NCBI GenBank assembly: GCA_965644295.1
Contig: CBFFRP010000066.1
Span: 372,001 to 436,000 of the forward strand
Reading direction: 5' to 3'
DNA from: Paraphysomonas bandaiensis
Lineage: Eukaryota > Chrysophyceae
DNA: 64,000 bases
Position numbers and translations under genes: made by a program. The notes below the pieces were generated by a model. That model was not told the origin of the DNA. It saw only the letters and a program-made list of their open reading frames with translations, and did not search any database. Within the stretch, counting starts at the first letter, position 1, and every line of letters begins with the position of its first letter. Of the stretch, positions 34,101 to 47,256 are shown in pieces.

Positions 34101-37100
34101 ACTGTAGGATCAGCACTAGGAGCTCGAGTCGGTGACAGAGAAGAGCCTGTAGAAGGAACCGTAGAAGGATTGGCAGTAGGAGACTGCGTAGGAAGTAATG
34201 TAGGCGATTGTGTCGGATCTACACTGGGATTAAATGTGGGAGTCAATGTGGGAGAAATAGACGGTGTCGATGTTGGAACACGAGTAGGATGGGCTGTAGG
34301 ATCCGCAGTAGGAGCTCGAGTCGGTGACAGAGAAGAGCCTGTAGAAGGAACCGTAGAAGGATTGGCAGTAGGAGACTGCGTAGGAAGTAATATAGGCGAT
34401 TGTGTCGGATCTACACTGGGATTAAATGTGGGAGTCAATGTGGGAGAAATAGATGGTGTCAATGTTGGAACACGAGTAGGATGGGCTGTAAGATCAGCTA
34501 TCGGGGATAACGTGGGAAGATGACTTGGAAACAATGTAGGATCAGCAGTCGGAGCAGCACTTGGTGAAACAGTAGGAGATGTGGTTGGTAAGGACGTAGG
34601 ATCAGATGTTGGATGGCAAGTAGGAGAGGTTGTCGGTGATGCACTTGGAGTCGAAGTAGGAAAACAAGTAGGACTAGTAGTCGGAGTTAACGTGGGGGAA
34701 GAAGTAGGAGCCAGTGTAGGTAATGAAGTTGGTAATGTCGTGGGTTTCAATGTAGGACACAGTGAAGGATGTGCTGTGGGTGATTGTGTCGGATCCATGG
34801 TAGTGCTAAATGTAGGAGATAAAGTTGGCTTAGCTGATGGTACTGAAGTTGGAACAGCAGTCGGAGCAGTACTTGGTGAAACAGTAGGAGATGTGGTTGG
34901 TAAGGACGTAGGATCAGATGTTGGATGGCAAGTAGGAGAGGTTGTCGGTGATGCACTTGGAGCCGAAGTAGGAAAACAAGTAGGACTAGTAGTCGGAGTT
35001 AACGTGGGGGAAGAAGTAGGGATCAGTGTAGGTGATGAAGTTGGTAATGTCGTGGGTTTCAATGTAGGACACAGTGAAGGATGTGCTGTGGGTGATTGTA
35101 TCGGATCCATGGTAGTGCTAAATGTAGGAGATAAAGTTGGCTTAGCTGATGGTACTGAAGTTGGAACAGCAGTCGGAGCAGCACTTGGTGAAACAGTAGG
35201 AGATGTGGTTGGTAAGGACGTAGGATCAGATGTTGGATGGCAAGTAGGAGAGGTTGTCGGTGATGCACTTGGAGCCGAAGTAGGAAAACAAGTAGGACTA
35301 GTAGTCGGAGTTAACGTGGGGGAAGAAGTAGGAGCCAGTGTAGGTGATGAAGTTGGTAATGTCGTGGGTTTCAATGTAGGACACAGTGAAGGATGTGCTG
35401 TGGGTGATTGTATCGGACCCACAGTAGGGCTAAATGTAGGAGATAAAGCTGGCTCAGCTGATGGTACTGAAGTTGGAACAGCAGTCGGAGCAGCACTTGG
35501 TGAAACAGTAGGAGATGTGGTTGGTATGGACGTAGGATCAGATGTTGGATGGCAAGTAGGAGAGGTTGTCGGTGATGCACTTGGAGCCGAAGTAGGAAAA
35601 CAAGTAGGACTAGTAGTCGGAGTTAACGTGGGGGAAGAAGTAGGAGCCAGTGTAGGTGATGAAGTTGGTAATGTCGTGGGTTTCAATGTAGGACACAGTG
35701 AAGGATGTGCTGTGGGTGATTGTGTCGGATCCATGGTAGTGCTAAATGTAGGAGATAACGTTGGCTCAGCTGATGGTACTGAAGTTGGAACAGCAGTCGG
35801 AGCAGTACTTGGTGAAACAGTAGGAGATGTGGTTGGTAAGGATGTAGGATCAGATGTTGGATGGCAAGTAGGAGAGGTTGTCGGTGATGCACTTGGAGCC
35901 GAAGTAGGAAAACAAGTAGGACTAGTAGTCGGAGTTAACGTGGGGGAAGAAGTAGGAGCCAGTGTAGGTGATGAAGTTGGTAATGTCGTGGGTTTCAATG
36001 TAGGACACAGTGAAGGATGTGCTGTGGGTGATTGTGTCGGATCCACGGTAGTGCTAAATGTAGGAGATAAAGTTGGCTCAGCTGATGGTACTGAAGTTGG
36101 AACAGCAGTCGGAGCAGCACTTGGTGAAACAGTAGGAGATGTGGTTGGTAAGGACGTAGGATCAGATGTTGGATGGCAAGTAGGAGAGGTTGTCGGTGAT
36201 GCACTTGGAGCCGAAGTAGGAAAACAAGTAGGACTAGTAGTCGGAGTTAACGTGGGGGAAGAAGTAGGAGCCAGTGTAGGTGATGAAGTTGGTAATGTCG
36301 TGGGTTTCAATGTAGGACACAGTGAAGGATGTGCTGTGGGTGATTGTATCGGACCCACAGTAGGGCTAAATGTAGGAGATAAAGCTGGCTCAGCTGATGG
36401 TACTGAAGTTGGAACAGCAGTCGGAGCAGCACTTGGTGAAACAGTAGGAGATGTGGTTGGTATGGACGTAGGATCAGATGTTGGATGGCAAGTAGGAGAG
36501 GTTGTCGGTGATGCACTTGGAGCCGAAGTAGGAAAACAAGTAGGACTAGTAGTCGGAGTTAACGTGGGGGAAGAAGTAGGAGCCAGTGTAGGTGATGAAG
36601 TTGGTAATGTCGTGGGTTTCAATGTAGGACACAGTGAAGGATGTGCTGTGGGTGATTGTGTCGGATCCATGGTAGTGCTAAATGTAGGAGATAAAGTTGG
36701 CTTAACTGATGGTACTGAAGTTGGAACAGCAGTCGGAGCAGTACTTGGTGAAACAGTAGGAGATGTGGTTGGTAAGGACGTAGGATCAGATGTTGGATGG
36801 CAAGTAGGAGAGGTTGTCGGTGATGCACTTGGAGCCGAAGTAGGAAAACAAGTAGGACTAGTAGTCGGAGTTAACGTGGGGGAAGAAGTAGGAGCCAGTG
36901 TAGGTGATGAAGTTGGTAATGTCGTGGGTTTCAATGTAGGACACAGTGAAGGATGTGCTGTGGGTGATTGTGTCGGATCCATGGTAGTGCTAAATGTAGG
37001 AGATAAAGTTGGCTTAACTGATGGTACTGAAGTTGGAACAGCAGTCGGAGCAGTACTTGGTGAAACAGTAGGAGATGTGGTTGGTAAGGACGTAGGATCA

Positions 37101-40100
37101 GATGTTGGATGGCAAGTAGGAGAGGTTGTCGGTGATGCACTTGGAGCCGAAGTAGGAAAACAAGTAGGACTAGTAGTCGGAGTTAACGTGGGGGAAGAAG
37201 TAGGAGCCAGTGTAGGTGATGAAGTTGGTAATGTCGTGGGTTTCAATGTAGGACACAGTGAAGGATGTGCTGTGGGTGATTGTGTCGGATCCATGGTAGT
37301 GCTAAATGTAGGAGATAAAGTTGGCTCAGCTGATGGTACTGAAGTTGGAACAGCAGTCGGAGCAGCACTTGGTGAAACAGTAGGAGATGTGGTTGGTAAG
37401 GACGTAGGATCAGATGATGGATGGCAAGTAGGAGAGGTTGTCGGTGATGTACTTGGAGTCGAAGTAGGAAAACAAGTAGGACTAGTAGTCGGAGTTAACG
37501 TGGGGGAAGAAGTAGGAGCCAGTGTAGGTGATGAAGTTGGTAATGTCGTGGGTTTCAATGTAGGACACAGTGAAGGATGTGCTGTGGGTGATTGTGTCGG
37601 ATCCACGGTAGTGCTAAATGTAGGAGATAAAGTTGGCTCAGCTGATGGTACTGAAGTTGGAACAGCAGTCGGAGCAGCACTTGGTGAAACAGTAGGAGAT
37701 GTGGTTGGTAAGGACGTAGGATCAGATGTTGGATGGCAAGTAGGAGAGGTTGTCGGTGATGCACTTGGAGCCGAAGTAGGAAAACAAGTAGGACTAGTAG
37801 TCGGAGTTAACGTGGGGGAAGAAGTAGGAGCCAGTGTAGGTGATGAAGTTGGTAATGTCGTGGGTTTCAATGTAGGACACAGTGAAGGATGTGCTGTGGG
37901 TGATTGTGTCGGATCCACGGTAGTGCTAAATGTAGGAGATAAAGTTGGCTCAGCTGATGGTACTGAAGTTGGAACAGCAGTCGGAGCAGCACTTGGTGAA
38001 ACAGTAGGAGATGTGGTTGGTAAGGACGTAGGATCAGATGTTGGATGGCAAGTAGGAGAGGTTGTCGGTGATGCACTTGGAGCCGAAGTAGGAAAACAAG
38101 TAGGACTAGTAGTCGGAGTTAACGTGGGGGAAGAAGTAGGAGCCAGTGTAGGTGATGAAGTTGGTAATGTCGTGGGTTTCAATGTAGGACACAGTGAAGG
38201 ATGTGCTGTGGGTGATTGTGTCGGATCCATGGTAGTGCTAAATGTAGGAGATAACGTTGGCTCAGCTGATGGTACTGAAGTTGGAACAGCAGTCGGAGCA
38301 GTACTTGGTGAAACAGTAGGAGATGTGGTTGGTAAGGATGTAGGATCAGATGTTGGATGGCAAGTAGGAGAGGTTGTCGGTGATGCACTTGGAGCCGAAG
38401 TAGGAAAACAAGTAGGACTAGTAGTCGGAGTTAACGTGGGGGAAGAAGTAGGAGCCAGTGTAGGTGATGAAGTTGGTAATGTCGTGGGTTTCAATGTAGG
38501 ACACAGTGAAGGATGTGCTGTGGGTGATTGTGTCGGATCCATGGTAGTGCTAAATGTAGGAGATAACGTTGGCTCAGCTGATGGTACTGAAGTTGGAACA
38601 GCAGTCGGAGCAGTACTTGGTGAAACAGTAGGAGATGTGGTTGGTAAGGATGTAGGATCAGATGTTGGATGGCAAGTAGGAGAGGTTGTCGGTGATGCAC
38701 TTGGAGCCGAAGTAGGAAAACAAGTAGGACTAGTAGTCGGAGTTAACGTGGGGGAAGAAGTAGGAGCCAGTGTAGGTGATGAAGTTGGTAATGTCGTGGG
38801 TTTCAATGTAGGACACAGTGAAGGATGTGCTGTGGGTGATTGTGTCGGATCCATGGTAGTGCTAAATGTAGGAGATAACGTTGGCTCAGCTGATGGTACT
38901 GAAGTTGGAACAGCAGTCGGAGCAGTACTTGGTGAAACAGTAGGAGATGTGGTTGGTAAGGATGTAGGATCAGATGTTGGATGGCAAGTAGGAGAGGTTG
39001 TCGGTGATGCACTTGGAGCCGAAGTAGGAAAACAAGTAGGACTAGTAGTCGGAGTTAACGTGGGGGAAGAAGTAGGAGCCAGTGTAGGTGATGAAGTTGG
39101 TAATGTCGTGGGTTTCAATGTAGGACACAGTGAAGGATGTGCTGTGGGTGATTGTGTCGGATCCATGGTAGTGCTAAATGTAGGAGATAACGTTGGCTCA
39201 GCTGATGGTACTGAAGTTGGAACAGCAGTCGGAGCAGTACTTGGTGAAACAGTAGGAGATGTGGTTGGTAAGGATGTAGGATCAGATGTTGGATGGCAAG
39301 TAGGAGAGGTTGTCGGTGATGCACTTGGAGCCGAAGTAGGAAAACAAGTAGGACTAGTAGTCGGAGTTAACGTGGGGGAAGAAGTAGGAGCCAGTGTAGG
39401 TGATGAAGTTGGTAATGTCGTGGGTTTCAATGTAGGACACAGTGAAGGATGTGCTGTGGGTGATTGTGTCGGATCCACGGTAGGGCTAAATGTAGGAGAT
39501 AAAGTTGGCTCAGCTGATGGTACTGAAGTTGGAACAGCAGTCGGAGCAGTACTTGGTGAAACAGTAGGAGATGTGGTTGGTAAGGACGTAGGATCAGATG
39601 TTGGATGGCAAGTAGGAGAGGTTGTCGGTGATGCACTTGGAGCCGAAGTAGGAAAAAAAGTAGGACTAGTAGTCGGAGTTAACGTGGGGGAAGAAGTAGG
39701 GATCAGTGTAGGTGATGAAGTTGGTAATGTCGTGGGTTTCAATGTAGGACACAGTGAAGGATGTGCTGTGGGTGATTGTGTCGGATCCACGGTAGGGCTA
39801 AATGTAGGAGATAAAGTTGGCTCAGCTGATGGCACTGAGGTAGGACGCGCTGTTGGTAACACAGAAGGAATGTGCGATGGTGAAGAGGAAGGACAAAACG
39901 ACGGAAGTGAGGACGGCGGTGCAGTGGGAGTCCCACTTGGAGTTGATGGAGGACCTGAAGTCGGATTGGTCGTTGGTGCTGAAGGAACAGCAAACACGAC
40001 CCCACAAAGCGTACACGAAGGTTCGTTCACCTGTTGCCCTGTAACAAATGTATACACTTTCTCTCCAGTTGTGTGGTCTGTCTCCTCATCTACACACTGA

Positions 40101-43100
40101 TCCTCCTGAGTAATGATACTCGCTCCGCCAGTTGTTCTTGCAAATGCCCTCAATCCAGTGCTATCAGCGAGACTTGTTGACGTGCCAATAGTGCCATACA
40201 CACCAGGCGGGCGAGTGTATGAATACACATAATTCACATCCAGCTTGGTATTCGTCACCCCAATGAATTCCATTGTCTCGACAGAAAGGCCTTCGATGCA
40301 GCCAATTGATATTCCCGTTTGAAAAGCCATATAAGCTAGAGTTTCAGGAGTCGTCATGACATAATAACTAGAATCTGACGAATCATGGGGCTGAAGAACT
40401 AATACTGCATTGCGTCGACGAACATTACGGCCACGAGGGATCAGCAAGCGGTCGTATACTAAAGTCTGCAATTGTAATATCATACCAACAGGCACACCTT
40501 CATCGAAAGCACAGCTGATTGTGGACGACTCACAGTTCACGGGATAATCAAACCTCACAAAATTCGACTGGTCGGTAACATCATTATTTGTGCGAGTAAT
40601 CGGTCCACTACCTATAATGAATTTATGACCAGATAGGTTGAATGCTCCCTGCTCAACAACCATCCATTCCAAGTATATTGCGGGTGAAATTGGTACAGGA
40701 ACTCTCCACTCCTTGGAGCAGAAACTGTCGTTTGCCTGATAGAGCTTTACACTAAACACAACTCGACCAGTATCACGTGTAATATTATTAACTCTAGCAA
40801 TTGCAGGGATTCCCTCACTCGATGTATCCCCATCAATTTCAGGAAGACTCACAAACACAACTGGATCATGAAATGAATCCAGAGTGGAAGAAAGTGTGAC
40901 CCATTGTTGATCATCAGCTCGTGCAAACCCTGCTTCCATCCATGGTTTATCAATTGGTGTATGCCTAATCATGTCGATCACATCAACACTTCTATTAGGA
41001 AGATCCCCACAAGACGTTGGTACTGCTGATGGAACTGATGATGGCATAGCGGAAGGGATAAAGGTTGGTGGGCTAGTGGGGAGGCCTGACGGCATCTGCG
41101 ACGGTACCCCGGAAGGAACTGCGGTTGGTTGGAGAGATGGCAGTGATGTAGTCGGTACGTGTGATGGCCTAGACGACGGGGCAGACGAAGGAATCGACGT
41201 TGGGCCAGATGATGGCAGTCCGGATGGAAGGAATGATGGAACTGCAGATGGAATCGCGGTTGGGCTTGATGTAGGATGTGTGGATGGTGTAGACGACGGA
41301 AAACTCGACGGAATCAGAGAAGGTTGACCTGACGGAACTGATGACGGCAATCCAGATGGAAAACTCGTTGGTGTGAAACTCGGCTGCTCAGTGGGTGTCG
41401 CAGTCGGTTCTGCACTTGGCAGAAACGTCGGAATTGACGTCGGTTGATGGGTTGGTGGAAACGAAGGAATGCTAGTTGGCAGCGAGGAAGGATTAACTGA
41501 CGGTGTTGCAGTTGGGAATGATGACGGCGTTGCCGTAGGAAGAGACGACGGTGAACTGGATGTGGGAAACAACGTTGGGGTTGCCGTAGGTAGCGGAGTA
41601 GGTGTAAAAGCCTTTCCCCGAGTGAAGAGCGCTTTACATACAACACAGGCAGATTGCGATCGTTGCTGACCCACCACCATGGTGTACACAGTTTCTCCAG
41701 TGGTATGGTCCGTCTCTTCATCCACACATTGGTCTTCCTGAGTGATAATACTCGCTCCTTCATTTGTCCTATCGAATGATCTAAGGCCGGTGCTGTCAGT
41801 AAGACTATTGGAGGACCCAACCGTACCAAACACACCAGGAGACTGGATGTACAAGTAGTTATACTCGATGTATCTATTAATATTAGTCACACCCAAAAAT
41901 TCCTGTGTCTCTATGGTGAAATCTTCAACACAACTAATATCTATATTTGTTTCGAAGACCATATACGCAAGTAATTCGGGGTCAGTCATTGCGTAATAAC
42001 TAGGATTTTCAGAGTCGTGAGGTTGGAGTACCAGCAACATATTGCGGCGTCGAACCACAACACCACGAGGAATCAACAGACGATCATACACAAGTGTTTG
42101 TATCTGTAAAATTACACCAATGCCATCATCTTCCGAAAATTCACAACTCACAGTTGCTGAATCACAGTTTACTGGATAATCAAATCGTACAAAATTTGAT
42201 GAATTCGTTACATCAGCATTTTGTCGAGTAATTGGCCCACTTCCGATCATAAAGTAGTGTCCCGACAAATTAAACGCTCCCTGTTCGACAACAATCCATG
42301 CCAAGTCAATGGGAGGGCTAATAGGTACTGGAATCCTCCACTCCTTCGAACAATAACTATCATTCGCTTGATACAGTTTCACGTCGAATTCAACACGACC
42401 ATTGAGTCGACTAATATTTTTTACTCGGGCAATGGCAGGAATTCCTTCGTTGGAAGTTTCTCCCTCGATCTCAGGAAGACTCACAAACACCACTGGATTC
42501 ACGAACGAATCGTACGTGGAGGACACTTTCGTCCACTCCTGATCGTCAGCTGATGCAAACCCAGCCTCTATCCACACGTTCTCAACGTACTTCTTTTGAA
42601 TCATATCAATAACCTCGGATGTCCCATTCATATCCGGCGTGCATATAGTTGGGGCAGGGGTAATAGTAGGTTCTGCAGATATAGAAGGTGCTGCAGATAT
42701 CGTGGGAGTAAATGTGGGAACAAAGCTAGGAGAGGTAGATGGAGCAGCCGAGGGAGACGTGGGTGCCAACGTCGGGGATACAGATAATCCACCATAAGGA
42801 GTAAACAGAACACTACACACAGTACACGATGATCGCAAATTCTGCTCGCCTACAATCATCGCATACACCGTTTCCCCTGTTGTGTGCTCTGTCTCCTCAT
42901 CTACACACTGATCCTCCTGAGTAATGATACTCGCTCCGTCAGTTGTTCTTGCAAATGCCCTCAACCCAGTACTATCAGCGAGGCTTGTTGACGTGCCAAT
43001 AGTGCCATACACACCAGGCGGAATCGTGTATTGGAAATCATACTCTATATCTAACTTTACATTCGTAACACCGGTCCAGGAGAGAGTTTCAAACGTCATT

Positions 43101-45429
43101 CTCTCCACACAACTGATCGCTGCACCGACTTCAAATGCCATATAAGCTAGTGTCTCAGGAGTCGTCATAACGTAATAACTAGAGTCTGACGAATCATGGG
43201 GCTGAAGAGCTAATATGGCATTGCGTCGACGAACAACTCGGCCACGAGGTATCAGTAGCCGATCGTAAACAAGCGTCTGGAGTTGAAGAATGATTCCAAT
43301 AGAAGCTCCCTCATCAAATGCACAGCTCACAGTTGATGATTCACAGTTGACCGGGTAGTCGAACCTCACAAAATTAGACGGATCTGTAACGTCTGAATTC
43401 TGCCGACTGATCGGCCCACTCCCAACCATAAAATAGTACCCAGACAAATTGAATGCTCCCTGTTCAACCACCATCCACGACAGATTAACTGCAGGAAATA
43501 TAGGCGTTGGTATACTCCACTGCTTAGAGCAGTAGCTGTCGTTCGCCTGGTACAACTTCAAGTCGAATGCAACTCGTCCTTCATCTCGTCTGACATTTCG
43601 AATTCTGGTTATTGCAGGGAAACCCTCATTGGATGTCTCTCCAGGAATTTCAGGCAAGCTAACAAAAACAACAGGATCCACAAAAGATGCGTACAGTGAT
43701 GACTGAGCCACCCAATTCTGGTCGTCCGCGACAGTGAACCCTACCTCAACCCAGATAAAGTCGACTGTCTTCTTACTAATCATATCGATCACATCAGCAC
43801 TGCGATTGAAGACCTCAGTGCATATGGTTGGTGATGACGTCGGTTCATATGTGGGAAGAGCAGAGGGTAGACGACTAGGCTGTGCAGAAGGGCAAGAAGT
43901 AGTCGGCACAGACGAGGGAAAAGATGTGGGTAGTGTAGTTGGCTCACCAGATGGAACTCCCGAAGGCACACCAGAGGGCACTCCGGTGGGCATTGCACTC
44001 GGTACAGATGATGGAACACTAGATGGGGACCCTGAAGGCTCTCCAGTAGGAAGCTGGGAAGGCACAGCAGATGGTTCTCCAGATGGAATCCCAGAGGGTA
44101 CTCCAGTTGGTGTCTGAGATGGCACAGCTGATGGCTCACCAGAAGGTGTTACCGAGGGAAGACCAGTAGGTACAATACTAGGAATTGAAGATGGTTCACC
44201 AGTCGGCACAATTGTCGGCACTGCTGTAGGTACTGATGTCGGCCAGGCTGTGGTATCCGGGGTAAATACCGCCTTACACACTGTACACGATTCTACCAGA
44301 ATCTGTTCCCCAACAATCATGACATACACTGTTTCACCGGTGGTGTGAATGGTCTCTTCGTCGTAGCACTGGTCCTCCTGGGTGATAATACTAGATCCTG
44401 TCACGGTGCGATCGAACGCACGCAGTCCAGTTGAGTCCGCCAAACTGGTGGATGTACCTACGGTGCCGTACACTCCTGGTGGAAGTACATACGTAAAGGT
44501 ATAGTCGATGTCGAGCTTTGTGTTGGTAACACCACTATAACTGTGAGTTTCAAATGACATTTGCTCAATACAACTTATCACAAATCCAGTTCGGAAGGCC
44601 ATGTACGCTAGCTGCTCATTCATGGGCATCACATAGTAACTTGAGTCTACAGAGTCGTGAGGTTGTAAAACGACCCTTGCGAATTTTCTGCGCAGAGCGT
44701 ACCCACGGGGTATTAACAGGCGGTCATAAACGACATCTTGGAGCTGAAGAATTATGCCCATTGAGGTGCCCTCCTCAAACGCACAACTGACTGTTGACGA
44801 TTCGCAACCAACAGGAAAGTCAAATCGTACAAAATTGCTTTGATTCGTCACGTCAGCACTAACACGGTTTATCGGGCCTTCTCCTATCATGAAGTAATTA
44901 CCAGTGAGATTAAATGCACCCTGTTCAGCAACAATCCATGACAACTTCAGCTCAGGAAATATTGGTTCAGGAATGTTCCATGTCTTTAAACAGTAACTAT
45001 CGTTTGCTTGATACAGCTTAACTTCAAAGCTGATCTGTCCAGATGTGGTGGCGTTGCGAACGCGAGCAATAGCAGGATACCCATCATTGGATGTTTCACC
45101 ATCTATCTCTGGGAGACTAATGAACACAACAGCATTCTCAAATGTGTTGAATATGGTTGATATATTCCTCCACTCCTGGTCTCCTGCAGTGGTGAATCCG
45201 CCTTCAATCCAAACCGATTCTCGCGGCTGTTTCGTGAGCATATCGATAACATCCGTAGTAGAGTTACCACAGTTTACTACAATATCATATTACATTCTAC
45301 ACCACTGAAATACAGATACTATATACCTGTAGGCTGGGACGTTGGTTGGGGTGTCGGTATAGCCTGTGAGTAATAGAGACAGAGTGCCTGTATAACAGCC
45401 ACTGTATATAATGATAATAGACTGATCAT
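31133..45429 (-). CDS. Giant type I surface protein A (H-lectin-like modules, PT stalk, LRR, TM)
   Basis: Exon 1 45429..45327 and exon 2 45276..31133 with a 50-bp GTATAT..TAG intron in frame; 4748 aa. Signal peptide (MISLLSLYTVAVIQALCLYY), PTPQPTSQPT, then four ~340-aa modules at 45,276-44,260, 43,830-42,800, 42,650-41,620 and 41,015-39,985, separated by PT/PS-rich linkers. Each has W(I/V/M)E(A/G)GF..A(D/G)DQ.W, PVVF(V/I)SLPEI, KLYQANDSYC, E(Q)GAFNL(S/T)G, YDRLLIPRG, VLQPHDS, ADSTGLRAF and IITQEDQC.DEET. The pattern resembles H-type lectin folds. A 7.1-kb PT stalk follows (39,985-32,870), then an LRR domain (LSGTIPSSIG, LKYLDISGNGFVGQIPSSL), a TM (ITIGISVFLIVVLCCIYGVF) and a ~290-aa Ser-rich tail ending KKETSDVFHL. 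Probably a cell-surface adhesion or recognition protein (inference). Near-identical over its 5' part to protein B. Confidence 0.9.
33590..34520 (-). repeat. 192-bp tandem repeat in the distal stalk (5 units)
   Basis: Five coding units of exactly 192 bp (64 aa, 16 tetrapeptides) starting at about 33,596, 33,788, 33,980, 34,172 and 34,364. They encode variants of TPSISPTLTPTFNPSVDPTQ plus SPTLLPTQSPTANPSTVPST. They form the membrane-proximal part of the stalk of protein A and are absent from protein B. Confidence 0.93.
34563..39850 (-). repeat. 312-bp higher-order tandem repeat in the stalk (17 units)
   Basis: Seventeen units of exactly 312 bp (104 aa = 26 tetrapeptides of the form xxPT/xxPS), shown by the constant 312-bp spacing of every diagnostic site from 34,747 to 39,739. 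The underlying period is 12 bp. Unit motifs: VPSAEPTLSPTFSTTMDPTQ, SPTAHPSLCPTLKPTTLPTS. One Cys pair-like SLCPT/TCFPT/TCHPT trio recurs per unit. Four adjacent units (38,179-39,324) appear identical, and a block near 35,371 recurs at 36,307, indicating recent homogenisation. Confidence 0.96.
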
Positions 45430-46232
45430 CTTAAAGTTCAAATAGAAGTAAGGGAAAAATAAACAGGCGGTGATTGATAGTGATTAAATAAAGCACACCA
45501 CTGCCAGATTAAATAAACAAATAGATACACGGCTGCTATAAATTGAGCCCTGTCGGTGAGGGGAAATCAAGGATATAGTGTGTCACAGCACGCATCACGT
45601 ACTACACGTCACTTTCGTGGTGTTAAAGTGTCACAGCTATTGATCTACACTGACGTGTAATGTATTGATATGATGGTGTTACTATGTATATACATATATA
45701 TATATATATTCCAGATCCTCTGCACTCATCCGTATATAGACATCCGTATTTTCATATGGACTACTGCTGTACGTACACTATCATACCATACGATCCTTAT
45801 CGTATCAGCCAATAGACTAAACTCAACTTCACACTTCAATTCTTCCCCTCTCATCCATCACTGACGAAGATCCTGCTGCTGGTGCTTTCTAGTTCGATGA
45901 CCTTCCAAAGAAAATATACTGTAGTTCAGTGTGTATACTACTGTATACCGCGGAAGGGTTGGAGAAAAAGCAAAGAAACATGTATTAACTATACTGTATA
46001 CTCTGTATACCGGTATACTATGGACTCCTACTGCTGCTATATACACCGAAAGGAAACGGTCATATGCAGCAGAGCATATACATACACGCACATATACTGA
46101 TATAAATATAATCTCCAAAGCATCTGCATTTAACAATTTCCACTCAAACGTGAGTGAGTACGTGAGTATTGAATAACTTGATATAATTTGTTTTAAAACT
46201 ATTACTTTGTATTGGATCTGTTAACCTTTGAG
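45430..46232. promoter_or_regulatory. Divergent upstream region (protein A / EF-hand gene)
   Basis: Between the ATGs of protein A (-) and the EF-hand gene (+). It contains a GTGTCACAGCACGCATCACG/CACGT-rich stretch near 45,580-45,620 and repeated GTGTCACAG (45,580 and 45,629). Small open frames on both strands look like chance. It must hold both promoters, with no recognised elements beyond TATATA runs at ~45,695-45,710. Confidence 0.35.
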
Positions 46233-47256
46233 ATGTTTGAGAATTCAACCACTACTCAAAGGAATGTTACAAAGAAGTTGTCCACAGGGCATACTATTTA
46301 TCTAACCACTCAAGAAGATCGAATGCTTAAGCGAGTGTATGACTATCTTGCTGGATATGCACAGCGAATGGTACATATTCAGAAAATAGAAAACAAAAAA
46401 GCCGAAGTTGTGAAAAATGCCGGAGTAATAGCAGCTTCCAAGGGTCTTCCGTCAACAGACTCCAACGTCATTTTGAAGAGCTATAAACATGACCAGCGGA
46501 CACAGCTTGAAATACAAACTGATGCGATGTTTCAACTCAAAGATGAATTACAGGATTTAGAGGACAAGTTTAAAGCGTTTGAGGCCCAGAAGCACACTAT
46601 AGGATTCAAGGATATTGACGTTGTGCTCCGTAAGCTCGGAGCTGCGATGCACAAGAAAAATATAGAAGTACGTGTAATTGTATATTTCTGTTATATATTA
46701 TGATTATCTGTTCAGTTTATGATATGGGAAGTGGATGAGCAAGGAGACGGCGTAATTGATTGGGATGAGTTTCAACTGACATACTACAGAAATATTGTAC
46801 GTAATACTTGTTGTATGTTAATATGAATTATGCAGTACGTGGCCTTGTCCTGATTATTCTTATTATATATTCTAATGACGGTTTTTAAAGGTTGATGAAT
46901 CCGGATGCGAACCATGCACATTTTTCCACGTTTTAGAGGTATATTGAACTAATTTTACACCTCTATTTCTTACTACTACTACGTCTATAGTTTCTCACAT
47001 TTGATGAGAACAACAAGGGTTATATAATTGAAGATGACTGCATGGAAATACTGTTTGCCCGCCACGGAAGGTAAGTGACTGCAACTTTACGTTTTGCATA
47101 AATTACAGTATGCCGCGTAGTTCGAAACTTGAAAAAGAACTACAATTCTTGTTTGGAAATCAATTACGAGCGGCTGGAGGGACAGGTACACTTTCATTGA
47201 GCGAGTATCTGGCGGCGACTATGGGGAGAACGGGTAGGCGCGCTGTAGTGCCATAA
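46233..47256 (+). CDS. EF-hand protein with N-terminal coiled-coil region
   Basis: Five exons: 46233..46667, 46716..46796, 46891..46938, 46991..47070, 47109..47256; all introns GT..AG, 38-94 bp, frame kept; 263 aa. Residues ~20-145 are helical and charged, with no TM. EF-hand 1 is canonical (loop DEQGDGVIDWDE, residues 151-162; all Ca2+ ligand positions occupied). EF-hand 2 (loop DENNKGYIIEDD, residues 193-204) has Lys at position 5 and Asp at 12, so it is probably weak. CEPCTFF (exon 3) sits between them. The layout resembles axonemal/ciliary EF-hand proteins of protists, with Ca2+-dependent regulation likely; I cannot name an orthologue. The start is the first ATG; an in-frame TTG lies 21 nt upstream. 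Confidence 0.85.

Noticed and set aside
34747-40005. Series of ~69-codon minus-strand frames every 312 bp
   Set aside because: Alternative-frame shadows of the stalk repeat.
34581-40100. 1839-codon plus-strand (VGxx)n frame as a gene
   Set aside because: Explained by reverse reading of PT tetrapeptide codons. The minus-strand frame has signal peptide, domains, TM and a paralogue. Kept only as a low-interest observation.
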